From Paenibacillus sp. FSL H7-0331 (lineage in GTDB: Bacteria > Bacillota > Bacilli > Paenibacillales > NBRC-103111), in NCBI RefSeq assembly GCF_001956045.1, contig NZ_MRTH01000001.1:496001-560000 (forward strand): 64,000 nucleotides of DNA, written 5' to 3'. Every line of letters starts with the position of its first letter. Positions within the stretch are counted from its first letter, which is position 1. The notes under the pieces are model-generated. The model had not been told where the DNA came from. It made no database searches and saw only the letters and a list, made by a program, of their open reading frames with translations. This document shows positions 1-8,085 of the stretch, piece by piece. Position numbers and translations under genes: made by a program.

Positions 1-495
1 TACGGCACCCAGAATCCGATTGACCATACCACCGTCCGTCGAGAGCATATCGATCAGAATGCCTCCGAGAATGACCCATGACAAAAAATGGGGCAAATAT
101 ACCATGGTCTGAATCGTCCGTTTGTAGCCGATAGCACGAATTTCATTCAGCAGCAGTGCGAAGACGAACGGCACTATTAATTGAAACAACACCTTCAAGC
201 TGGCAATAATTAACGTATTCAGAATAACCTGACGAGATTGAGGAAATTCCCACATCTTGGCGAACTGATCCAAACCCACGAAGGGTGAATCCGTGAAGCC
301 AAGCCATGGCTTATATTGCTGGAAGGCCATAATTAACCCTGGTAGCGGGCCATATTGGAAAAGCAGCACGACCAGAAATGCTGGCAGCACCATCAGATGC
401 AAAGGCCAATTTCGTGCAAAATTCCATTTAATCCTTGCTTTCTTGTCCGTTTTTTTAATTGCCGCTTCTCGCGTGATTTGCTGCGCGTTTTCCAT
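1..495 (-). CDS. Carbohydrate ABC permease, LplB/YteP type (C-terminus outside window)
   Basis: N-terminal 165 codons of an inner-membrane permease of the MalF-like CUT1 class; the rest lies beyond the left edge. I chose the ATG at 493-495, read on the minus strand, because GAGGAG sits about 9 bases before it. The protein begins MENAQQITREA, has a first hydrophobic segment at about residues 30-50, then the stretch YGPLPGLIMAFQQYKPW and later TMVYLPHFLSWVILGG, both hallmarks of LplB-type permeases. It resembles the permease at 63161-64000. It lies 39 bases downstream of the receiver-less AraC gene on the same strand, so the two may be co-transcribed. The transported substrate is probably an oligosaccharide, which is inference. 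Confidence 0.85.
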   Translation of the reverse strand, partial: MENAQQITREAAIKKTDKKARIKWNFARNWPLHLMVLPAFLVVLLFQYGPLPGLIMAFQQYKPWLGFTDSPFVGLDQFAKMWEFPQSRQVILNTLIIASLKVLFQLIVPFVFALLLNEIRAIGYKRTIQTMVYLPHFLSWVILGGILIDMLSTDGGMVNRILGAV

Positions 496-534
496 ATCCA
501 GCGCTCTCCTCTGTCTCTGGTGTGATAACATCCA

Positions 535-1275
535 TTATTGATCTCTGAACTGCTGCGGCGTCATGTGAAACCGCTCCTTGAATACCCGTATGAAATAAGA
601 CGTATGATGGTAGCCAAGATGCTCGGCGATTTCATATACCTTTTTGCTGCTATTGCGCAAGAAGTGGACAGCTCGCTCCATTTTTAACCGATGTACGTAA
701 TCATTGAAGCCTTCTCCTGTTTCATTCTTATACAGCCACGATACATATTTGGGATGCAAATTCACTTTGTCCGAGAGAAGCTGCAGCGATACATCCTCAT
801 GCAGGTTTTGCTGCACAATTTGTTGAATATGGTGGATGGTCTCATTACGATGGGGAACATTGGACGGCCCCACCTCTCCATACTCTGCTTTTAGTTTGAA
901 TAATATCCCGATTGCCCATGCCTCCAGTTCCTTTATTGATATGGACTCGGGACTCGCATTCATCTGGACCGTTTTACTGCCCATTATCAGCTCCGGCTGT
1001 TTGCCTTGACGATGTGCCACATGGCTGTAGGTCATACAAAGCATATAATACATCTCCAGACTATGCTCACCCGTAACCTCTGCTGCCGCATTCCACTTGG
1101 CAAATAACTCTCGCAGCTTGCGCTCTGCTTCAGTCCAGTCGTTGGTTTCCAGCAGTTGAATCATCAGGAGTGAATCCGCGAGACTGGATTCAAACCAATC
1201 GGATTCTATTTCCCGCCTGCCAGAACCTGCATCAGCACTTATCGTGGAGACAATTGCTCTCGCTCCAGATATCAA
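535..1275 (-). CDS. AraC-family regulator, response-regulator-like but lacking a receiver domain
   Basis: A 246-residue protein. The C-terminal 100 residues are an AraC double helix-turn-helix (LQLLSDKVNLHPKYVSWLYK, then IAEHLGYHHTSYFIRVFKER and the closing MTPQQF). The first 145 residues look like the linker of YesN-type response regulators, which are normally about 500-545 residues long (compare 3281-4918), but there is no phospho-acceptor receiver domain. Translation starts at a TTG with an excellent AAGGAGG ribosome site 8 bases upstream, so the shortened frame is probably expressed. Immediately upstream lies a repeat cluster (1278-1438). The likely history is loss of the receiver domain; the product would be a DNA-binding protein without phosphorylation control, or a decaying pseudogene. 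Confidence 0.75.
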   Translation of the reverse strand: MISGARAIVSTISADAGSGRREIESDWFESSLADSLLMIQLLETNDWTEAERKLRELFAKWNAAAEVTGEHSLEMYYMLCMTYSHVAHRQGKQPELIMGSKTVQMNASPESISIKELEAWAIGILFKLKAEYGEVGPSNVPHRNETIHHIQQIVQQNLHEDVSLQLLSDKVNLHPKYVSWLYKNETGEGFNDYVHRLKMERAVHFLRNSSKKVYEIAEHLGYHHTSYFIRVFKERFHMTPQQFRDQ

Positions 1276-1277
1276 AG

Positions 1278-1438
1278 TATTCTCCTCCTTAGAGTTTTGC
1301 GTAGCAAAACTGGCTTCGTAAGCATTAGCTTGCTTCCTTTAGGAAGCTGACTTCGTAAGCATTTCGTAAACTGTTTGTTCCCCTACGTCAATCATAGATG
1401 GTTTTAGGAAACACGCATATATTCTCCTCTTAGGAAAC
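1278..1438. repeat. Cluster of short direct and inverted repeats
   Basis: Seen directly: the palindrome GTTTTGC-GTA-GCAAAAC at 1294-1310; CTTCGTAAGCATT repeated at 1314-1326 and 1351-1363; the hairpin GCTTCC-TTTA-GGAAGC at 1332-1347; TTAGGAAAC repeated at 1404-1412 and 1430-1438; and TATTCTCCTC repeated at 1278-1287 and 1420-1429. The TATTCTCCTC copies are ribosome-site complements on the minus strand; the outer copy precedes an ATG followed by three codons and a stop. Together they resemble a small intergenic repeat inserted at, or formed during, a rearrangement of the 5' end of the adjacent AraC gene. Confidence 0.6.
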
Positions 1439-1545
1439 GTGTACTAATTTTAAGCATTTGAAGATCTGCTTCGCCTACGTCTATATTCCCGAAAGGGATC
1501 GTGATAAACTGAAAGCAATCCACTCAAAGGGAGTGAAAGCGCTCC

Positions 1546-3288
1546 ATGCCTTTCAAAATGAGCTTTTTCAAAAAAATTATGGTATTGATGTTTGTCCTGT
1601 TACTACCGGTTATTTTCCTGTACAGCTATTCTTATCAAACCAGCGTACAGGTCATTCAGAACGAGATCGAGGATTCCAGCATTCGTCAGCTCAACTTTTT
1701 TCTGAGCCAGGTGGAAAATACAGCTGCGCAGCTGGCTCTGCACTCGATCACATTAAGCAATGAAAGCGGTGAATACGGAGTTCGTGAAATTAGTCAGCTG
1801 GATCAGATCAGCAGTTATGTCGCACGTATCAAAACGAGAAAAACAATTGAAGAAAAACTTCTCCTGTTCAGCAGCTCCAGCAGCTGGCGCAACAATATCT
1901 CGGTCTATTCGCCGATTTCCAATATTGCGTTATCGACCTATCCGGTCATCGAATATAAGCTGCCTGAGCTTCAGGAACAGCTGATTACCAAATGGATATT
2001 CGAACCCAAGGATAACCGGAGTACAGAGGATCGCTTTTCCTGGTACACGACCGATCCGCCAAGTGCCCGAAACGACCTGTCTACTGCCAATTTGGTCGTG
2101 GAGACCAGCTTTTCCACTGATAACTTACGCAATATGCTTGACGATTTTATGACCAATCGTAAGGGAAACCCTTTCTTCTATAGAAATGGATTCGAACCTA
2201 TTATGAACCGTAAAGGAAATCCCGAGCATATCACCGAACTAATCCGTTATTTCCAGGATCATCAGCCCGGCAGCTCAGGAAGCCACGATCAGGTTATGAT
2301 ATCCGGCAAGCCTTATATGGTCAGCTCGGTTCCGTCAAATGCTTTAGGGTGGACCCTGATCGATTTTGTTCCTTTGGATGAAGTATTATCACCGATGTAT
2401 AAAAGCCGCAATTTGTTCTTTTCCGTTATCATCGTGCTGATCATTCTGGGCACTGCGATATCTTTTGTGCTCTACCGAAATGTGCAGATGCCGATTCGTG
2501 AGTTAATCAATAACGTCCAAAAGCTGAAGCGAGGCGATTATTCAGCCCGACTGTCCAATCAGCCGAGAAACGAGTTTCATTTTTTATTCAGTCGGTTTAA
2601 CGAGATGGCTGCCGAAATTCAGGAGCTCATCGAAAAGGTTTATGCCGAGAAGCTGCGCTCACGAGAGGCGACACTCAAGCAGCTGCAATCGCAAATAAAT
2701 CCGCATTTTTTTTATAACTGTCTGTTCTTCATTGTCAGTATGTCGAGATTAGGGGAGAACCAGGCCGTCGAAGCTATGGCTACCAATCTTGGCGATTATT
2801 ATCGCTATACAACACGTGTGGAAAGGCAAAACTCTACTTTAAAAGAAGAGCTCGGACTCGTGAACAACTACCTGACCATCCAGCAGCTTCGACAGCAAAT
2901 TAATTATGATATTCAGATTCCACCAGAAATGCTCGACCTGCCGATCCCCCGACTCCTGCTGCAGCCCTTGGTCGAAAATGCGATTATCCATGGACTGGAG
3001 CCGCTCGTGGGGGAGGGGCGAATTACGATCTATATGGAAATGAGCGTGAGCAGCATTAATATCGTCGTTGAGGATAACGGAGTCGGTATGACTGATATCC
3101 AGCTTAAGGAGCTGCGCCGTACCTGCTCACAGCCGCTAACAGAAGAAATGGGTTGTGGCGTATGGAATGTGCACCAAAGACTAATCTATATGTACGGTGA
3201 TGAATCCGGTCTATTGCTCGATCATTCAGAGCTTGGCGGTGTGAAGGCTGTACTTTCAATGAGAAGGGATGTAGCTGTCCATGTTTGA
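1546..3288 (+). CDS. YesM-like sensor histidine kinase
   Basis: A 580-residue membrane sensor kinase. A first membrane helix (about 8-28), an extracytoplasmic sensor region (30-285), a second helix (288-310) and a HAMP segment (311-362) lead into the His_kinase fold. The phospho-acceptor is His387 in SQINPHFFYN, followed by LLLQPLVENAIIHGLEP and DNGVGM in the GHKL ATPase part. This is the YesM class, which pairs with AraC-type response regulators and senses sugars or peptides outside the cell. The start has GGGAG about 12 bases upstream. It overlaps the response regulator gene by 8 bases, so they are co-translated partners. A catabolite-element-like half site (1534-1547) overlaps its start. 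Confidence 0.92.
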   Translation: MPFKMSFFKKIMVLMFVLLLPVIFLYSYSYQTSVQVIQNEIEDSSIRQLNFFLSQVENTAAQLALHSITLSNESGEYGVREISQLDQISSYVARIKTRKTIEEKLLLFSSSSSWRNNISVYSPISNIALSTYPVIEYKLPELQEQLITKWIFEPKDNRSTEDRFSWYTTDPPSARNDLSTANLVVETSFSTDNLRNMLDDFMTNRKGNPFFYRNGFEPIMNRKGNPEHITELIRYFQDHQPGSSGSHDQVMISGKPYMVSSVPSNALGWTLIDFVPLDEVLSPMYKSRNLFFSVIIVLIILGTAISFVLYRNVQMPIRELINNVQKLKRGDYSARLSNQPRNEFHFLFSRFNEMAAEIQELIEKVYAEKLRSREATLKQLQSQINPHFFYNCLFFIVSMSRLGENQAVEAMATNLGDYYRYTTRVERQNSTLKEELGLVNNYLTIQQLRQQINYDIQIPPEMLDLPIPRLLLQPLVENAIIHGLEPLVGEGRITIYMEMSVSSINIVVEDNGVGMTDIQLKELRRTCSQPLTEEMGCGVWNVHQRLIYMYGDESGLLLDHSELGGVKAVLSMRRDVAVHV

Positions 3289-4918
3289 ACTGTTAATTGT
3301 TGATGATGAAAAGTTTGTTGTTGATAATCTGGCTTCAACTTATCCATGGGAGGATCTGGGTATTACAGCCATACATACGGCCCACTCGGCCCATGAGGCC
3401 TTGCAGATCATACAATTTGAAAATATTCATATTGTGATTACCGATATCCGCATGCCGGGTATTTCCGGACTGGAACTGATTGACCAGATCCATAAGCTCT
3501 CCAGTAAAACCAAGTGTATATTGCTTTCCGGGCATTCCGATTTCAGCTATGCCCAGCATGCCGTCTCTTCTCGTGCTGTCGCTTATCTCTTAAAGCCCGT
3601 TAAGGAGGAAGAATTAATCCAGACCGTACAGACTGCCATCGATCAGATTGAGACCGAATGGAAGGAGGTCACCTCTCATCAGCGTACGTTGTATACCTTA
3701 AGCGAGCATCTGCCGCAGCTGCGGAGTGCGCTACTGAACGATCTGCTGCAGGGCAAATACATACCGCCTCTGATGTTGAACAAAAAGCTCACCATGTTCA
3801 ATCTGCCTGATCAACGCGACCAGCTTTTTGCCATGATGTTCGTGCGAATGGAGCAAGGGTTCAGTAATTATGATGATTACAGCCGCTCCTTGCTGGAGTT
3901 TGGCATCGTCAATATTAGCGAAGAAATTTTTGCTGAGAAATTTCAGCTATGGCAGTGCAAAGACATCTACGATTATTTGGTGTTTGTTATTACACCCAAG
4001 GACTCTGGCTTCCTGTCAGGCAGCGAAATGAATGAACAAAAAGCTCGTAAAATTCTCGAAAAGCTGTCATTGCAGCTGCAGGACAGTGTGACTCAGTTTC
4101 TAAAGGGCAGTGTATCGGTACTCATCAGTGATTGGGGCAGCTATCCCGATCAAATTTATCCATTTTACCAAAACTCCATATCCATTATTCGTCGACATCC
4201 GGAAAATTTGCATGGTTTTTTTATTAGCTCCAAGCATGTAGTGCCACCTGCTGAATTTCAACCTCTGCGTAATTTGTATGAACCACCGATGCTGATTCAT
4301 CTGCTAGAGGCAGGCCGCTTCAGTGCAGTCGAAGACAAGTTCATGTCCATTATTGATGAGCTCCGCACGAAAAAGGGCTACACCTACGAATATATGCAGG
4401 AAACCGCACTAATGCTCGGCTCCGCTGTACTGCAAACCTTGCACAAGCAAGGCCTTTTGCTGGAACAATTCGCTGACATCGGTATTCTGAAAGCGACCGA
4501 CCATGAAACGCTCGCCTCCATAGACAGTTTGGAAAAATGGGGAACCACGATGATCGATTCCCTGCGGGAGCATGCCGTCAAAGAGACCAAAGGCAGCCAC
4601 CATACGATTATTCAAAAGGTGCAGGAATTCGTTCATGCCCATCTTGATCAAGATGTGTCCCTGCAATCGTTGGCCGATCATGTGTACCTTCACCCTGCCT
4701 ATTTATCGAAAATCTTCAAGCTGGAAACTGGCGAAGGCATGAGTGACTACATCTATAGATTAAGAATGGAAAAAGCCTCTCATTTACTAAGCGAAACCAA
4801 TGAGAAAATTCATGAAATTTCCCGAAAATCCGGCTATGTAAACCCCTCTCACTTTTCACGTGTATTCAAAAAATATTTCAACATGACTCCCGACGAATAC
4901 CGCAGCAGGGAAACCTGA
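3281..4918 (+). CDS. YesN-like response regulator with AraC output domain
   Basis: A 545-residue cytoplasmic regulator. The receiver domain (1-120) has the acidic pair Asp8/Asp9, phospho-acceptor Asp55 in ITDIRMPG and Lys105 in LLKPV. A long central region of unknown function follows, then an AraC double helix-turn-helix from about 445 to 545 ending in MTPDEYRS. It overlaps the kinase gene upstream by 8 bases and almost certainly receives phosphate from it. Targets are not visible in its own operon; the transporter genes at 1-495 or 5123-9438 are candidates by proximity only. Confidence 0.93.
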   Translation: MFELLIVDDEKFVVDNLASTYPWEDLGITAIHTAHSAHEALQIIQFENIHIVITDIRMPGISGLELIDQIHKLSSKTKCILLSGHSDFSYAQHAVSSRAVAYLLKPVKEEELIQTVQTAIDQIETEWKEVTSHQRTLYTLSEHLPQLRSALLNDLLQGKYIPPLMLNKKLTMFNLPDQRDQLFAMMFVRMEQGFSNYDDYSRSLLEFGIVNISEEIFAEKFQLWQCKDIYDYLVFVITPKDSGFLSGSEMNEQKARKILEKLSLQLQDSVTQFLKGSVSVLISDWGSYPDQIYPFYQNSISIIRRHPENLHGFFISSKHVVPPAEFQPLRNLYEPPMLIHLLEAGRFSAVEDKFMSIIDELRTKKGYTYEYMQETALMLGSAVLQTLHKQGLLLEQFADIGILKATDHETLASIDSLEKWGTTMIDSLREHAVKETKGSHHTIIQKVQEFVHAHLDQDVSLQSLADHVYLHPAYLSKIFKLETGEGMSDYIYRLRMEKASHLLSETNEKIHEISRKSGYVNPSHFSRVFKKYFNMTPDEYRSRET

Positions 4919-5122
4919 TGCGGTGCATCGTCTCTGGGTACGAAGTACACGCACACAGCGATACATTGGTGTTGTTGAAAAGGCCGGAAAATAACACACC
5001 TCCACAGGTATCTTATTTTCCAGCCTATCTGCTGTTATCCAGCTTCCTCGATAGCAGAGTCACTCAGGATGACCTTGCACGGCCATAATCCTTGTTCACT
5101 CAGCTTTCGTGGGTAGCCGCCG

Positions 5123-6124
5123 TTATTTCACCTGCTCAGCCAGCAGTACTTCCATATCCTCCAGCAGACGCATCGTTTGTACGGCATCTTCGTAGTTCGG
5201 CTCTGGCTTGCGGCCGTTCATCAGACAATCGATAAAATAAACCAACTCATCCTCATAGCCATGATAGGAATGCTTCGGATACAAACCATGGCTCGTATTC
5301 CAGCTTAGCGTATCGCCACCTTCAAGCAGCGCGTAAGGCTTGAATTGATCCTTCTTTTGGCTGGGAGGACGGTTATAAACGAGGTTCTTCACATTATCGA
5401 CCACGACATTTTGACGGTCGCCAATCAGCTCCAGTCGCTCCATCGGATACAGCTCATCCAACAGCGAACCGGACTGAATCGTACCGATTCCACCCGACTC
5501 CGACCGGAACGAAATCGTATAGCCAACTCTTTTGTCATCAATAAACACACGCTGCACCTGAGTCAGCTTAATCTCACCCATCATGAAGCGAGCCAAATCC
5601 AAATGATGAATCACGTGGTTCAGCTTAAAGTATGCCTCCGATTTATACGGGGTCGTGTTGAATTGCGATTGATACATATGAATACCACCAAATTCCGGGC
5701 GTGACGCAATTTCCTTGGCCATCACATACGAAGTCATAAATCTACGGTTAAAACCAACCATCGCAGTCTTACCCGATTGTTTCTGCAGCTCGATCAGTTC
5801 CTCAGCCTGCTGGCTGGTGGAGCTTGGCGTTTTCTCTACAAAAATATCGATTCCAGCGAGCAAAGCCGCCTTTGCCACCTCGTAATGCATCTGCTCATTA
5901 ATGACGCATACGATCGCATCCAACGATTCCTTGGCAATCATCTCGTTATAATCCATATACGTCTGCGGAATGTTGTAGTAGTTCGAGAACCGATTGAGCT
6001 TGGCTTCGTCAATATCACAAACAGCAACTACCTGAACCTGCTGTGTCCATCTGAGACATGTGTAAATAAATTCAAACATATGTTTTCCACAGCCTACAAT
6101 ACCCACGCGCAATTTCTTTTCCAT
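5123..6124 (-). CDS. Gfo/Idh/MocA-family NAD(P)-dependent oxidoreductase (copy 1)
   Basis: A 333-residue sugar or inositol dehydrogenase-type enzyme. The N-terminal Rossmann fold shows GIVGCGKHMFEF, and the family's EKP motif is present as VEKTPSS, where the lysine is the expected catalytic residue. The C-terminal half holds the mixed-sheet substrate domain. An in-frame upstream ATG exists at 6199, but the ATG at 6122-6124 has GGGAGG 7-8 bases ahead and matches the paralogue. It is very similar along its whole length, and equal in length, to the gene at 12948-13949. It is the last gene of the binding protein-permease-permease unit, so it probably oxidises the imported sugar or a derivative. 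Confidence 0.9.
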   Translation of the reverse strand: MEKKLRVGIVGCGKHMFEFIYTCLRWTQQVQVVAVCDIDEAKLNRFSNYYNIPQTYMDYNEMIAKESLDAIVCVINEQMHYEVAKAALLAGIDIFVEKTPSSTSQQAEELIELQKQSGKTAMVGFNRRFMTSYVMAKEIASRPEFGGIHMYQSQFNTTPYKSEAYFKLNHVIHHLDLARFMMGEIKLTQVQRVFIDDKRVGYTISFRSESGGIGTIQSGSLLDELYPMERLELIGDRQNVVVDNVKNLVYNRPPSQKKDQFKPYALLEGGDTLSWNTSHGLYPKHSYHGYEDELVYFIDCLMNGRKPEPNYEDAVQTMRLLEDMEVLLAEQVK

Positions 6125-6160
6125 GTCATTTCCTCCCGATTCGTTTGTTTCTTCTATATT

Positions 6161-6222
6161 ATAGTAGGAACACATCAGTGAAGCTTCAACATAAAGCACG
6201 AATAATTCATAAAATCCGTTGT
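6161..6222 (-). promoter_or_regulatory. Promoter and conserved upstream block of oxidoreductase copy 1
   Basis: Minus-strand -35 TTGAAG (6184-6189) and -10 TACTAT (6161-6166), 17 bases apart. Positions 6180-6222 align without gaps to 14000-14042 upstream of the paralogue: 34 of 43 bases are identical, including 15 in a row (6204-6218, AATTCATAAAATCCG on the plus strand). The invariant block lies about 15 bases upstream of the -35, where AraC-type activators usually bind. Confidence 0.5.
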
Positions 6223-6233
6223 AGACTCTTAAG

Positions 6234-7082
6234 TCAACCTTTCACTGCCCCCAAAGACATCCCCTTGACGAGCTGGTTTTTTACGATCGAATAAAAAATA
6301 ATCATCGGAATGACCGCTATCATCACGGAGGCCGCCATTAACCCGTATTTCACACTGTTCTCATCCTTGGTGAACGATAATGCAACGGACAGCGTACGGT
6401 TAGCCCGATCCGGGAGCATAATCAAAGCCGTTAAATATTCATTCCAGTACGCAACAAATGCTAAAATCGTGATCGTGACGATTCCATTGCGGCTGAGTGG
6501 CAGAATCACTCTCGTAAATAACTGCCAAATATTGCAGCCGTCGATTACAGACGCTTCATCAAGCTCCTGCGGGATGGCCCGCATAAACATCACCATCAAA
6601 AAAATAGAAACCGGCAGTTCATAAATTACATAGGCAAACACAATCGAATACTTGAATCCAAATATGTGTAGATCGTTAAAAAGCTTGAATGTCATCGGCA
6701 GAATGGTCACCGTAGGAACCATCACAGCAGCGGAAAAAATTAAATAGACTGCTGAGGCGCCTTTAAATCGAAACCTGGAAATCGCAAACGACAGCGTAAG
6801 CACACAAAACAGCAGCAGCACAATGGAAAGTGTCGTAATGCTGACAGAATTCCAAAAGGCGCGGGGAATGTTGCCACCCAGAAGCACCTGCTCATAGTTG
6901 GTCCATTTAAAGGACTCCGGAATCAATCGGATACTCGTAAATATTTGGTCGTTATCGCGAAACGAAATACTTAATATCCACAGCAGCGGAAATAATGTCA
7001 TTAAAGAGTAAGCGATCAATCCGCCATACTTGACGGCTGTCGACAGCTTGCCGACCATGCGACCACCTTGCATCCTGTTCAT
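6234..7082 (-). CDS. Carbohydrate ABC permease, MalG/CUT1 type
   Basis: A 282-residue inner-membrane permease with about six hydrophobic segments and the ATPase-contact EAA loop ELDEASVIDGCNIWQLF around residues 180-195. It ends LVKGMSLGAVKG, as MalG-type permeases do. The start ATG has GGGGGG about 8 bases upstream. It is the partner of the permease at 7108-7980 (25 bases upstream), and with the lipoprotein at 8086-9438 makes an importer lacking its own ATPase, which is usual for CUT1 systems in this group that share one MsmX-like ATPase. Confidence 0.93.
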   Translation of the reverse strand: MNRMQGGRMVGKLSTAVKYGGLIAYSLMTLFPLLWILSISFRDNDQIFTSIRLIPESFKWTNYEQVLLGGNIPRAFWNSVSITTLSIVLLLFCVLTLSFAISRFRFKGASAVYLIFSAAVMVPTVTILPMTFKLFNDLHIFGFKYSIVFAYVIYELPVSIFLMVMFMRAIPQELDEASVIDGCNIWQLFTRVILPLSRNGIVTITILAFVAYWNEYLTALIMLPDRANRTLSVALSFTKDENSVKYGLMAASVMIAVIPMIIFYSIVKNQLVKGMSLGAVKG

Positions 7083-7107
7083 TCTCTGGTCCCCCCATCG
7101 GTTGTCA

Positions 7108-7980
7108 TTACTGTTCCTTTGAAGTCGTCAGCTTGCGAAATAGCAAAGTCACGACCAGACTGAATACAAAAATCAGGATGGCTATCGCTGTTCCATATCC
7201 ATATTTCATTCCAACAAATACAGTTTCATACATATAGGTTGCCGGGACCTGTGTGGATTCGCCCGGACCGCCCTTGGTCATAATAAAGACGTAATCGAAG
7301 CTTTTGAAGGCTCCCGTTATCGATAAAATCATGCATATTTGCAAAATAGGCCAAATTAACGGAATCGTAATCCGTGTAAACTGCGTCCATGCTCCTGCCC
7401 CATCCAGTGTGGCTGCCTCGTATACCTCTTCAGGTATATTTTGCATACCCGCCAACAGAATAATGAAAAAATAACCGATCGTATGCCAGAGAGGAGCAGC
7501 AATCACCGCATAGAAAGCCGTATTTTCATCAGCCAGCCAGCTTCTCGACCAATCTCCAAGACCAATCGTTTGCAGAAACAAGTTCAGCAGCCCGATATCC
7601 TTGTCATACATTAATGAAAACATCAGTCCGATCGCTGCCGTAGAGATCACCACAGGTAAAAAGAATACAGTCGTAAACCAGTTTGAGCCGCGAATCGGCT
7701 TTCTCAGTACGCTCGCCAGAACCAACGCCAGTCCGTCCTTAATCACAATTGCCAGCAATGCCCAGATTAGCACTCTCCAGAAGCCATTCAAAAAAAGCGG
7801 ATCATGCATAAGATCGATATAATTTTTAAAACCAAGAAATGTCTTCTTCCCGATGCCGCTCCATTCAAAAAAACTGAAATAAAAGGTTTGTGCAAATGGA
7901 ACTACAAAGAACAAGCCATATATCAACAGACTGGGTAGCATAAACAAAATAACCGTCTTACGAAATGCAAGCAACCCCAT
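7108..7980 (-). CDS. Carbohydrate ABC permease, MalF/CUT1 type
   Basis: A 290-residue permease with six membrane segments and the EAA loop EEVYEAATLDGAGAWTQF near residues 185-205, typical of the MalF/UgpA side of CUT1 transporters. The open frame extends 33 codons further, but the ATG at 7978-7980 (MGLLAFRK) has GGAGG 11 bases upstream and gives the usual short cytoplasmic N-terminus. It sits between the binding protein and the MalG-type permease in one minus-strand operon. Confidence 0.92.
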   Translation of the reverse strand: MGLLAFRKTVILFMLPSLLIYGLFFVVPFAQTFYFSFFEWSGIGKKTFLGFKNYIDLMHDPLFLNGFWRVLIWALLAIVIKDGLALVLASVLRKPIRGSNWFTTVFFLPVVISTAAIGLMFSLMYDKDIGLLNLFLQTIGLGDWSRSWLADENTAFYAVIAAPLWHTIGYFFIILLAGMQNIPEEVYEAATLDGAGAWTQFTRITIPLIWPILQICMILSITGAFKSFDYVFIMTKGGPGESTQVPATYMYETVFVGMKYGYGTAIAILIFVFSLVVTLLFRKLTTSKEQ

Positions 7981-8085
7981 ATTGGATTTGCCTCCTACCT
8001 TTACAGGATTAATGAGGCCAACCTGCTCTCGGCGCGAGAGCGGATTGGCCCCGTAGTCTGAATAGCATGAACACATCAAGCTTGA

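Noticed and set aside
1458..1763. Short plus-strand frame starting before the kinase gene
   Set aside because: Runs in another frame through the start of the kinase and has no ribosome site.
4982..5025. Inverted repeat GGAAAATAA/TTATTTTCC between convergent genes, possible terminator
   Set aside because: The loop is 18 bases and there is no T run on either strand, so a terminator is not supported.
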